From: Lineus longissimus
Lineage: Eukaryota > Nemertea > Pilidiophora > Heteronemertea > Lineidae
Direction of reading: 5' to 3'
Length of the DNA: 64,000 bases
Assembly (NCBI RefSeq): GCF_910592395.1
Contig: NC_088324.1
Location: 4,926,953-4,990,952, forward strand
Part shown: in pieces, positions 1 through 12,900 of the stretch
How the letters are laid out: each line of letters opens with the position of its first letter
How positions within the stretch are numbered: position 1 is the stretch's first letter
The notes under the pieces: generated by a model
What the model saw: the letters and a program-made list of their open reading frames with translations, nothing else
Told to the model about the DNA's origin: nothing
The model's database searches: none
Made by a program: the position numbers and the translations under genes

Positions 1-941
1 ACACCACCTCATACAGCATGTGTCAAGTATGTTCATCGAAAAGAAGAAGATTGTTCCTTGAAATGGTCAAGGTCATCCGACATTTTTGTGTGTTCTATTT
101 GAATATCATGCACTTGCACTCAATATCGGATTCTATTCATGCGAATTAAAAAAAACTTTCCACCCAATCTTCCTCATATACTCATCAAACCAAGAAAAGA
201 GCTAAATTTGTGCTATCCACACATTTGAAAAGTAATCACAGCTGCTTTGAGACGGAGTCGAAAAACTACCACAATCGATTAACCTCGTTTCTAGGACATA
301 GCGCATTGTATGATGCAGCAGAGATATTGAAACGAAGTTCACACGATTGTGAGGTTTTCGAAAGCGCCTTCTCGAACAATGATTTGGACATTCATAAAAA
401 TCTCTGCAGTGTAAAACATAAACACAAAATGTAAGCGCCACATTGGAGAGGAAATGCGATAGATTTCATCTCAAAGATGGCGGGCCTGAAGCGAAGGTAA
501 TTGTAATGTAATGTAGTCCTACAATTTTTACAACGAGCTGACGAATATTATTACTATGAACGTCTTTTTATCTACTTTATATTAGATTTATGAAGCATTA
601 CTTGCAAATACATGTACTCGGATATTTCCGTATTTTAGATTAAGACTCTTTTATGACAAAGATGAAACCAATATGTTTGAACAAGGACTGGTTGCATTAG
701 AATGAATTATTTAAGTTAACAATCATGATAAAAAGTTGCAATGGATACAACGGTATCGATACTTAGAATGAAATGATTTTGAAATGTTCAAGTAGTCCTC
801 TGCAATAAACAGGTCAATTAAAAAGTCTTATCGCGATTTTCTAAGTAGAGCTTTACACAGATCTTTAAGAAGATTTTATAATGTAGTTGTTGTCAACTTT
901 GCTTTTCGAAGCTGCAGCCTGTCAGCCGCCCATCGAACAGT

Positions 942-983
942 TTATGACGAGTAGGTGGTCCTCTGGGTATGTGTTGCACGCTC
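942..983 (-). CDS. IF gene exon 11: last 13 residues and stop
   Basis: Too short for automatic gene calling, but found from the expected end of invertebrate IF proteins. After the acceptor TTTCAG, phase 0, it reads ERATHTQRTTYSS then TAA (944-942). ERATHTQRT follows the LTD in other invertebrate IFs, which supports the assignment. Downstream I see no AATAAA; TATAAA-type variants lie at 875-880 and 576-581, so the 3' end is undetermined. Confidence 0.9.
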   Translation of the reverse strand, partial: ERATHTQRTTYSS

Positions 984-3900
984 CTGAAAGGTGAAAGAGA
1001 GTTTTTCATTAGCGGGAATAAAAATTAACTTTGCCGAAATACCCAATGATATGGAGCCTCATAGCGTACTGGTTAAAACTCCTGGATACCACGCGAGTGG
1101 GTCCGCAGGAGAATCCAGGACCATATTTCAGAATGAGCTGGCGTGGCTTTCGAGGATTTTAAAATACGGGGCATATACCAACACGTTTGAGGCTCAATAT
1201 AAAATAAATCAATGAGAATCTTTTGGGTGTCTATGCCAAGGCATGTGCACTATCCCAGGTAGGTTGACAGTAGCCTCTGTAGTCGTTTTTCATGGTTTAT
1301 CAGTCTTCTAAAGGTCTATCTTTTGCAGTACTGTAGTGGTGTTAATCAGCTTAATCTTGGTGATGACCCGGGTGCAGTAGCGAGGCTTCTCTACTTGAGT
1401 CTGTTGCTTTAAGTGGTCAGCATGCTGCCGGTTAATCACACCCTTTTTGTGATCTAACTGACTCATATTCACCGTGAGATTCAGGTTTAGTTTTCAGAAT
1501 ACTAGGGCAGAGACATGTATTCATCAACGACCGGAAGTTTGTCACAGTCAAATAGAGCTTATCAAAATGTCAAGTTGTGGTAAATACATGGCTGGGATGG
1601 ATCAAAGTGGAATTAATTCATAATCTGCGGTTGACAAACTTGATAAACAAGACCCAGAAGAGGTTTACGCCCACAATCTAGGGAAATCTGTCACTGGCCT
1701 ATGAACTGTGTTGTAAAATTTTATTATCATATTGGTGAAGGGTTCTTCTTAACAGATATAAGATTTGGTCAAAATTAGCCCATTCCAGAGGTTGGTTAAG
1801 CGTTAAGACTGATGAGTACGAGATTGTGATTCAATATTTAATTCAATATTACCTCGCCCTCAGCGTTCAACAAAGTGGTCTGAATGTTTCCTCCAACACC
1901 CATGAATTTGACGTCACATTCCAGGTCGGAGCTTCCTGAAGGCCTTTCTCCTTTGCCATAGATCTGAAATGGAGGTAGAAAGTCTGGTTTATCATCAAAG
2001 TGAAGCCGTCATAATTCATATTGGTGACGGGTGTGTACGTAAGTGTAACAGTTACTGTCCCGTAATGTAAAGTATTAAACACATCTTTGTAAAAGGTGCC
2101 GTTTATGAGACCATCACGAATTAAATTGAACTGTTTGGCGCAAAGCCTCTAGCAATCCATCAGAAGATGTATATGTGGACAGCAGAACCTGTCTTATCAA
2201 TTACACCCTCGGGTCTGAAAAATGCTGTCCTTAATCGATAGCTGTTCTGATTAGAGAGGTCAAAATGAATGGAAACCAATTTGAGACCAAAACAAGTGTC
2301 CTTAATAGAGAGAGTGTTCTTAATAGGGGTCCGTTGAGGGAGGTTCCACTGTACTATGAATTCATTGGTCTGGCTGAATAAATTAGAATAATTATGATTT
2401 CATGCAGCTTTGGGGTAGAATTCAGCTGACCAAATTGCTCTATGTTATGTGGAATGCAATCTTATTAAGGGCGAGATGCAGAAAGTGAAAGTTTCGATCT
2501 ATCATTGTGAAATATGTTACATTTAAAAAAAATCCTAATTTGAAAGCAAAGTTCTAGCCACTTGCAGGTGATAGCTCCGAGTCGGCTCTCATAATCATGC
2601 AAAACAAATAATTCATGTTTAATGTGCTATTAATCCACAAGGTCATCTGAAGCTATTTGTCGCAAAACAATTGTTGAAGTCTGGTTTATCATAAGATTGG
2701 CACCGGTGGAAGGATTCTACTCGATGCGGTACAAAAGAAAACGGTTAATGAACAGAACAAAAAACACACCTACTCAAAAAGGTAGGTAAAGCTTATTACG
2801 TTCCATGTTGGCCCTAGTAAATATGAGAGACGTACCTTAGCTTTCTTGTTGCCAGCAATGGTGATCCTTGGAACGTTAAAGGAAACCGGCGCTTTGCCTT
2901 CAATCTTTCGGTGTACCTTCCATCCTTCGAGGACCTCGTCCTGAAATAACCGCACACTGAAATGTCAGCATCATGGGAAAAGCAATACGAACACGACTAT
3001 GATTTAACTTGCTACTGACATGTGAAAGCAATCTGCTAGCTTGTTTTTTATCCAGTATTCCAAGTAGACGTCACGTGATCAGTAAAAAATCAATGAATAA
3101 GAATACGATTTAAGTTAAAGTTTTTTTTCATAGTCTAGATTAAACTGCGGTAGAGGTTAAAATCCAACTTCACATTAACTTTAATAAATAAAGTCGGTAG
3201 TTGGTTCATGCTGTCGCTAGGAGAGCATTAAGAGCATTATCTCAATTGGTATGCAGAATGAATCCTACTTCCTGCTGGGTGAACACGAGAAATATTGATA
3301 TATGCTAACCTTCTTTCCCGTGTTTTCGAAGACAATGAACTTGCCGCTGGCGTCGCATTCTGCTACTGAGATGTTGCCCTTAGCACTCCTCTGATAAGTC
3401 GTTTTAGCCGACATCTCGCCCTTCATCGCAGCGCCACCTATTAAGTGCGATGACACAAAGTCAGTTACTACCACCAAAACCACAAAACAAGGACTCGTCT
3501 TAAACAAACTGGTTTTGAATCCAAATTTAGCTCAATAACCTATAGTTCATATATTCATATTTACACAATCATATTGTCTATACCAAAAAAAAGTTGAAAG
3601 ACAATTCCAAGAAAGAGAAGCGCTTATTTGTCATGCCTGAGAGCCAGAAACAGTCGACAGCACGTGTAATGATTGTCACGGATTGATCGACCGATTAACC
3701 TCAAGCCCAGCACCAATGTTCATATTCGGGTATATTGGAAAACTATGGATTACAAAACTATGGACTGGACTGGGAAAGTCTAGACTAACAGCCATCACTC
3801 TCCACCGCCTGGAATTAATGAGCTGGTGCTCTGTCCCAGATCATTTCTCAATACCCCACCGTGTCTCCAAGTTGATGAAACAGGAGCATCATGGAGCCAG

Positions 3901-6900
3901 AAAAAGAGGCAGAATCTCCCTCCCAAGGGATCCAAATTTCTACAAGAATTTTACTTGGAGTTGCAAGAAACTAAAAGGTTTCTGAAATAGGGATTCTTAG
4001 TACTTGGATTTGGCTTAGCCGACATGTTTATCTCGCTAGCAGTGATGCTGTGTGATGGCCAAATTTGACCACACGTAGGCTAGCGTCCTGTGAACATGCT
4101 ATAACAATGTGATACAATAAGTGAGTGTATTGTGTACATATGGTGTATATCATGCCAAGTGCCTTGCCCAAGGACCTACACCTCACACTTGATGACCCTT
4201 CTGCTTGTCAAGTGCCTTACCCAAGGCCCCACACAACTACATTTGTGACCCTTCTGCCAAGTGTCTTGTCCAAAGATCCACACCTCACACTTCCCGACAC
4301 TTCTGCATGCCTAGTGCCTTACCCAACTACCAACATTAGCACATGTTCTCAGCTTCCAATCCCCACTCGGATATCATAATGTTGACAGCACACAGGCGGT
4401 GGAAAGCGATGACTGTCAGTCCAGACCTTCCCAGTCCAATCCATAGTTTTGTAATCCATAGTTTTCCAATACCCTTCATATTCAGGTGACCCGAGCTCGA
4501 GCCCTTCAAGGGGTACGCAATCAGTGCAAGTCGTGCAAGTGTTTTTTCCAATGAGGGCGTAAATATGGGTATGATTTTGACTTAAAAGTCGCGATTCCAC
4601 TTAAGTTTATGCTTATCTGTTTAGTTCTATGTGAACTAGAGGTAGTTCAGATTAGTGAAGAAAACATGTACTTCGCAAGGATTATGACTTTGCAGAATTT
4701 TAAATATATATGTATATTAAAATATTTAAATTCTCAATATAGTAATGTCTAAAGGTATTTTTTTCGCGCTCGACTGGTGAGAAGTCATTTTCACTGCCCA
4801 TGCCTTTTATTGAAACTGCTCTGCGCATGCACTGTTACACCAAGCAACATCTAGTGGTGGCACCCAACGTATACAACAGAAGTGGCGAGTTTTAGAAGAT
4901 GGTAAAACTTTAAGCCTTACGTTAAACATTGAACAGTAATGGTGATTGGGAAGAAGGATCATGCAATGAAATCACAACTAAAGGAATCGGGACGAGCGCT
5001 TCTCTGATGCCACTGAAAGTAACACACGGCAAGATGAAACATCCCCTATTTGCACAGCATTTTTCGACCCCCTCGTTGTGCCTTTGATTAACATTTCGAA
5101 TCGTGTCACAGTCATGGTGTCATAGGATTTCAAGGATCCCAGCATTAAAATTTCGGACCGGCATCTGAAACGCTGTTTGCACGTTGCGCCAGACAGGGAA
5201 TATTCATTTACAACAGAGTTTTAATTTAGGGCAGGCAAACTACGGACCTGTTTAAGACGAGTGCAAATCTTCATAATAAAGACAGAAAAAGTTTTTTACC
5301 TCGCAAAAACTTACGATTACAACACTTGGTTACGACATACCATGGCAGACAATTAGCGATAACGAAAATATTCCTACTTTCGATACATGAACTGTGATCT
5401 TATAAACTATCAGCAACCTTTTCATTTTCATCAACCAGTTACTTTTGGCTTCCGAAATGGTGAAATATGATCGAAAATATATGAAACTGTCACGTCGGTC
5501 ATCGGCTAGGTTAGAAAAGATCGATAGAGTGCGGTGTGAGCGGTTAGCGGTTAGTAGATACCTTAACGAGCAAGGATGACGGAGAGAGAGGGGGAGGGAG
5601 AGAGAGAGAAGGGGAGGGAAGAAAGCAAGAGAGGAAGACGGAAAAGAAGATTGGAATGATATCAAAAGGATATGAGAAAAAGTGAACAGGGAATGAGGGA
5701 AATTGAGACAGGTGAGAGGTTAGGAAAATAGTAGCTTAGTGAGGCAAGAATGATGACGATGACATGGATGCAATTTTTTGTCTAGCTTTGCCCAGGCCTA
5801 TTCTAATATCAATATTTAAAGTTAATCACTCCTTAGTCGAGCCTTTAGAATTAAACATCACTTTGGAAATATATTGTATATACAATTCTTAGTCATGAGT
5901 TTTTACTTATATTTACATTAATTGTGAATATGCATCTCGTAATTATTTACACTATACTAGATTCGTACACTTGTATTAACATTGTGAGAGTAACACACCT
6001 GCGTCCCCTCAAACCACTGTGTGCTGCCCGATGGTCCCAATCACTCACCAGGTCAACCTTGCCGAGGGACAGGAGAAACCGCGCAATTCAGTGGAAATTT
6101 ATAAAATTGCAAACGACAGTCGGATCGAATCGATATCTTCGGCAAAATGACTGGAACCAGCTGCTTTTCCAAAGCCAACTCCGATCGTTCAATAATTTGA
6201 AAATTGAATTAGAGAATTTAAAATTTCCTTTTGTATATACGTACTGTATTATATATATGTAATCAATGCCATCGTTTAAACTGATTCATAAATACTGTAG
6301 ATGCTAAGTTTCAGAGAATTGGCGTGCATAATAACTGCACTACAGTTACTTTTTATTCCTATTTACTGGTGCCCCAAGTAAATACAATGCAGACAAACGG
6401 CGGAGACCTTTAAAATTGGACCATAATCAGTGTTTTTTTCTTTTTCTTTACATCATATAATACCTAGGACTGTATAATTGGATTTACTGAAACAATTTTT
6501 GTAAACGTAGCCTTCATAATTCTTTTCACACACGCATTACATAAAATGTGACGCATCTTTCACCTCACTTGCACAAATAATAATCCCTTTTTAAGTGTAA
6601 ATCTGCGCGCAGAACATTTTAAAGAACTGAGAGATTACCTTCATAAAAACTATCTGAGGGTGACAATACATCGGGAGTTCTTGAGAGTAAAAAAATCTTT
6701 GATTTTGTTAATGGCACTGCACTTGATATAATGGTTAGCTTGCTGTGATGTCACACAAGGTAATTCGCCCGGTGCCGAGTGATTTTTAGTTGAGAAATGG
6801 GAGATAGGAAAACTGTTCTCACTGAGAAAATATCGAGAATATCATATTGCAGGGATCAGTTGGATAATTCGATTCGAATTTGATTACATTCTAGCATTAT

Positions 6901-9900
6901 ACAGTAAATGCGGACCCGATAGCAGTAAACCAGATGAAAGTGCAGAAAACGTATGTCAAGCGAAAGCTGTCCTAGTTTTGCCGTGCATGTAAGAACGAAC
7001 AAAACAGGCGTTGTTTCTGGTCCGCCCCACGTACAGTTATTTCAATTAGAGCTATTTTAAACGTTCCTGACCTTTGTGACGTGTACCAAAATGTTATTTT
7101 CTCTGATGTATTCATAGTTGATAAAGTGCTTTGTCCGCACATACATGTACGATAGAGTAAAGAACATGCTTCCTTCTCGTAATCGTCAAGTCCACATGCA
7201 TGCTTGAGACTAGTAGTTTTAGCTTAAAACCAAAATTGTCCCGGACTAAAAACAAAGCGCATTTTATTTGGCTGTACACACTTTTAAGCGATACATTATT
7301 GGATGAATTGATGTTGGTGTGAACGTGGTTACCGTACAATGTAATTGATGTTGAACGGTGCACGAATAAGCAATTAAATATGGATTAATCCCGACTTTAA
7401 TCAACTAGATATCGTTCTGATGTTTTACTTAGGCGGGGCCTGTACACACAGTGGTTCAAGGGCCAGGTTCAGAAATCAAGTGTCGATCTTATGGACAAGA
7501 TGCTGATGCACTTTTAATCGTTTGGAACGGTCATGCGCTCCACACACTTGAAAAAAATCACTCAACCTTTTTGTGGAGTTAGTTTCTGATGGTGGGAAGT
7601 TTCTTGGATCGTCGTTGTCACGGTTGCTCCTGCCAAAACATTTTCCACAACGGACCTAAGGCCTTGCCTGGAAAGTGTTAATAAGCACATGAAACAAAAA
7701 AGCAGATAGCGCTAAATCAACGAGCCGTTTACCCCCAGAAGGTAGCGGTCCATGATAAAATAAGGAACGGAATGTGTCGTGCCAGTGCCAGGACAAAGAG
7801 ACATAGCATTGAAGCACACCGAGTGCCACAGCGCCAACATATGAGCTTTTACCTCATTTTTTTGTTACTGTAATCATTTTCAACACAGGACAAAGGGAAA
7901 GACAAACATGATGCGCAATCAGGTTCAAGGTAACTCGCGTTGTAGACTACAACATGCTAACAAAACTATATACCATGAAGGTAGATCAACAAGACAAACA
8001 AGATATTTTTTTAACGGTGATGCATTATCGAGCTCAAGAAGAAAATGAATGCTGAGCTAAAGGAATATTCTATGCACATTTACATTCAAATCTTGATTTT
8101 GAATCAGAGAAATTCGAAATGTGAACCGAGAAGTTAACTTTAATTGATTGTTTGGGCTTTGTATAAGCAAAAAAGGTAAATCCGCAATAGATTTACACGT
8201 ACGTAAAAGGTGGGTCTGTTGAGAATTGAGTATTTAGGTGAATTTCAAAATTTTAAAACTGAATGGTAAAATAAAATGTCACCCCTTGAGAGCTAATGGT
8301 ACTTGTAGAAGCTACTGACATATTTATTTCTCCAAAACAACTCCCTCATGTGTTCTAGTTTCATCTAACCATCGGCATTTCACAAATCCTTGAGACAGTC
8401 TCTTTGTATTACAGGTTCTTAGCTACATTTATTAAGGAATGTGTAAACATTACATGAAGAGACAAAATAAGTCTTATGACAAGTACCTTCGGCTCCAAAG
8501 GGTTAAAATTAATGCTCATAATTGGCGCAGTGAACAGATAACACATACCACCGAGTTCCGAGTTAGGACCCTCGGTTATGTCCGGGGCTTCCGACACCGA
8601 GTTCTCACCCTCAGATTCCCCAGCGGGCCCTTTATCATTCGAGTCAACATCGAACTCGAGTTTGTGAACTCCCTTGTTACCACTGTTTTGATTAACTATA
8701 GAGGGAACAGGCTTTGGAGCGTTACCGTCGCTATATTTTGTGGGGGGTTCTAGCATTACACCTTTGTCAATCATACTAGAAGTTAGCGCATCAGCAAGTT
8801 CGATTTTGAGTTCCATCTCCGGTGATATTACTGGTGTGTTGCTGTGATGTAAACCAGAATTCAGTGGCGATACATACGAACTAGCTTCATTTGACATTAA
8901 GCCAGATGCTTCCTGAGCAAGTGCGTCTGATTTGTCGCTGGCGGTGCTCCCCTCAGTGTCACCAGGTTCATCTGCAGCAACATCATATCCCTCTTGATCG
9001 TTATCTCCAATTTCAGTTTGACCATGACCTTCACAGTTGCCGTTTGTTTTAATCAAACTTACTTCTTCGCCAGCCTCATCTGATAAAGGCTCATCATCGT
9101 CTTTGTTATCTGCATCATCTTTATAAGCTACAGGAAAGGTGTATTCTCCCTCGCCCATTTCACCTCCTCCTACTTCCTCAGAAGGTACCATCGCCTCTGC
9201 TGATTCGCCAACCACCTCTCCTGATCTATCTGTCGATGTAGTTGATTCCAGTTCTGTACCTTTCGTTTCATCGATTGCTTCCACGTCGTTTTCCTCGGTT
9301 TTACGTATTTCATCAGTATTCTCTGTTGACGCTTCAGTGACCCCTGGCGTCACCACCACCGTTGCAGTTGAATCATCGGCTCTTTTCACTTCTATATAAT
9401 TTGCTATTTCACCTGTCGTCACCTCCGCATCATATCCCGTCTCCTCTGCCACATCTACCGTCTCCTCTGCTCCACCATTATTCTCTTCTGCCCCCTCTCC
9501 GTCCTCTTCTGCCCCATCTATCGATTCCTCTGTCCCATCTTCTGTCACCTCGGCCCCGTCTGATGTCAATTCTGCTCCACCTGTTTTCAGCTCTGCCCCA
9601 TGTGTCATCAGCGCTGCCTCATCCGTCGTATCCGCAGCTCCATATGTTTCTCCGTCTGCCTCACGAATTGTTTCATCAGCGACATCTGGAAGCTCCTTAT
9701 TTATTTGACATTTATTCACTTTCACACTTGATTCTTCACTTCCTTCTTCACCTAAATCAGGGGGTCTGTCTTTACATTCATCTTTTCCTGGACCTTCAAT
9801 CTCCTCAGGGTTTTCATCGTATTCCTTAGCTACAGCTTCAGCGCTAACTTCTAGTTTGTGTTTATTCCGCTCCTCAGAGTGTGACACATCGCCTTCCTCT

Positions 9901-12900
9901 TCGGGCAGCTTGATTGAGATGCTCAAAGACGAGGCGTCGTTGCACCCCGCTACCCCATCCCCCTGTATCTCCTCAGGAAGCTCAGCGAGCTCGTCTACTT
10001 CGCCAGGGCCCTGCCCGATAAAACCCGTCCCATCACTGCCCTCCCCAGTGAAGTCCTCAATACCGGAACCTTCCAATTGTTCCATTTTTTGAGAGACTTC
10101 CTCAATTTCATCGTGATAAGGGAGACTTTCTGGTTCTATATCACCTAACAGATTTGGGACTGCTGCCTCAGAAGAACCAGCCACCTCTGCAATGACTGAT
10201 ACTTCCTCGGCCGCATAAGAGACTATTGGGGTTTCTACTGAGGGTGATCCCTGAGATGTCGGCAATGTCTCCTCGGAGTTTGCACTGACACTCGGCATAC
10301 CCGACATCAGTTGAGCTGGTTTAGAATCCTGCTTTTTGTCAGTTATGTATGCTTGCGAAGATGCACTGCTGCTGTATGCTTGCGAAGATGCACTGCTGCT
10401 GTATGCTTGCGAAGATGCACTGCTGCCGCTGTTGGAAAGTTTCGAAACCCTGTTTGACAAAATACAATGAGGTGATTAATTAGCGTTGTTATAGCGACGA
10501 CAACAGTTATTAGGTTGCTCCATGAAGAACAATTTGGTTAGTTCTGTGGTAAACGTCACTGCGCATGTGCTGTGTCAAAGCGGTTTCGAAAGAGATTCAG
10601 AAATTAAATAGATGCAAACATAGTCAGAGCGGATTTAATTTATAGGGCAGCCGACGGCATGTAATTTAGAGGATGCACGTCTTTAGAATATAACCTAACT
10701 TGCAATACCCTTCAAATGAAAGGATACAGTAGAGTAATGAAGTTTCGTGTGCAGAATGCAAGCATGAAAACCCCCCAGACATTTGAAATGACCTTTGGCG
10801 ACCACAGAGGGGGTCAGCAGCGTCCACTGCTTTGAAAAGCCAAATGAACACAACACTTGCGCGTGACCGTCACCTCACGAAAGTGTTAAGGAAGTATTAG
10901 ACATATACAGTATTATGTTATATACATGTACAAGTCATCTTTGCAGAAAGGGCAAATCCAGCGCAAAACGGGTTGCATTGGTTTAATCAAGACTCTCCGT
11001 TGATGCTATTTTGCGTCCCGATATTTCGGTGGTTTTGTGTTTTGGACGCCCCGCCAAGACGATGGCGCTTTCCGATTGGCAAGAAAAACCGAAGAATGAC
11101 GTAAAAGGGCGGGGTATTTCAATAAATAGGCTCATACATCACGTATGGGCCTTCGCCTTGAATCCCATTGAGAAACTGTCTACATACACTTCTCTCCGAC
11201 ATCATGTCATACTAACACTGGATTAACCCCTTGCTGCAGTATAACTAGTTGATGACTTATTTTTATATAAATGTTTAGTAGCTCTGACAGTGCGTGTCAT
11301 GACGACTGCTCCGCCACCACTACTGCCGTCGCCTAGGGTGCATTATTTGGTTGAAGAGGAGCTCAACTTCTGCATGGACGAGGTGTTCGATGAAGACATC
11401 TGCAAGCTTCTGACCCCACCAATACTCTCACGGCACCCCAACTGCAGCGATTCAACCATCAACACACCACCACTACAGTCATTCAACTAACAACACACCA
11501 ACACTGCAGTCATTTATCCCAAACCGACCATCTGCATCGAACCACCCCCACCAATCTCCACGGAGCAACAGCCTCCAGAAATCGCCATCAAACTACCGCC
11601 TGCCGACATCGAACTAGCGGATATTGATGAACTCTTCATACCCTCTTGACCCATTCCTCCTGAAAAGTCTCCACCCATCACAGTCTCTACAACTGAACGA
11701 AGTCCGATCCTGTAAAAAACATTCGTTCAAGTTAAAGATCCACTTAATTGAAAAATCAGGAAATACTTAATTCTGTGTAGATCCTGCAATATGCCATCTT
11801 GACAAGACCTTAAAAAATGAATTAACAAGACACCATGCAGATCACCCTAACACCACAATGAGAGAAAATCCGCAGATTTATCCATATCGTTCGTGCAAAC
11901 GTGCATGCAAACGTGCATGAATGCAACACAAAATACAAAATAGACTCGTTACATTCGTGTTGTGCACCATGAAATCTAACCGAGCTCCTCAGACTGTCGA
12001 TCAGTCTTCCTGTTTGTTGCGATAGAGATCACCTTCAGTGACTTCAGGTAACCCGAGCAAGTAACCTGGAGAAACAACCAACCTTGTCAGCCAATATCGT
12101 CAATTTCCAGGGGTAGTTCTTGAAAGGTATCAACTAAACACAGGCACAATAATTAAGTTGGTACACAGTGCATCCCATTTGCCCTGCAATAATCTTGTTG
12201 TATTTAATGCAAATATATCGTCATCGATTTTTATTTGCATCAGCGCCCCTTGATCACCAACATTCCAGGAGGTTAAATCTAGCCCCATAAACGCATTTAG
12301 GAAGCCTACCTGGTCTCTTCACCTTCCAGCAGCTTCCTGTAAGCAGCGATCTCGAGCTCCAGGGACAGTTTGGCGTCCAACAAGTTCTGGAGCTCGGCCA
12401 ACACAGACTCGAGCTCGGCCCGAAGGGAATCGATCTCGGATCTCATCTCGGTCTTCTCAATTTCAAATTCGCGCTCCTTCTCATCCAGATCACGAATGGC
12501 GTCGTTGTAGAGTTTCTCGAGACCTTGGTTCTACAAATGAAAGTGTTAGCACATGTTTTAAAGATAGTGTGAAAGATTAATCAATGAGAGTTGGCATTTA
12601 AAAGGGTTGTCATGATACTGGAACTCGCAATTTGTTGATTAATACATTTTTTTGGCAAACAGAACCTTTACACAAGTAAAATCCGTTACCTCACTTTGCC
12701 CACGCGGCCATTCAGAATGCTTATGTTCGATTGGCGTAAAGGTCCAACCATACGTCGACTACATCAAGCCTTGAGCGCTTACCTTTGCCTCAAGGTCAGC
12801 GAGTTTTGCTCTGAGGTCACTGATTTGACATCTTAGTTTCTTGACCTCCTCCTTGGCGTGGGTAGACTCCATGTTCTGGCGAGTTGCACCCGAGCGGAAC

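Larger units (their letters stand above)
3438..8548. other. IF intron 7 (5.1 kb)
   Basis: Long intron separating the acidic tail exon from the LTD exons. Apart from the terminal-inverted-repeat element at 3728-4474 and the polypurine tract at 5577-5660 I recognise nothing. Small open frames here lack any family resemblance. An alternative tail exon cannot be excluded without transcripts. Confidence 0.6.
10450..12309. other. IF intron 6 (holds a possible nested gene)
   Basis: Intron between the rod-end exon and the acidic tail exon. It contains the plus-strand promoter-like cluster at 11083-11126 and the interrupted reading frame at 11299-11649. Nothing else was recognised. Confidence 0.6.

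Noticed and set aside
9139-10092. Three plus-strand open frames (Ser/Pro/His-rich) opposite exon 7
   Set aside because: They are antisense shadows of the acidic repeat-rich coding exon; low complexity keeps the other strand open.
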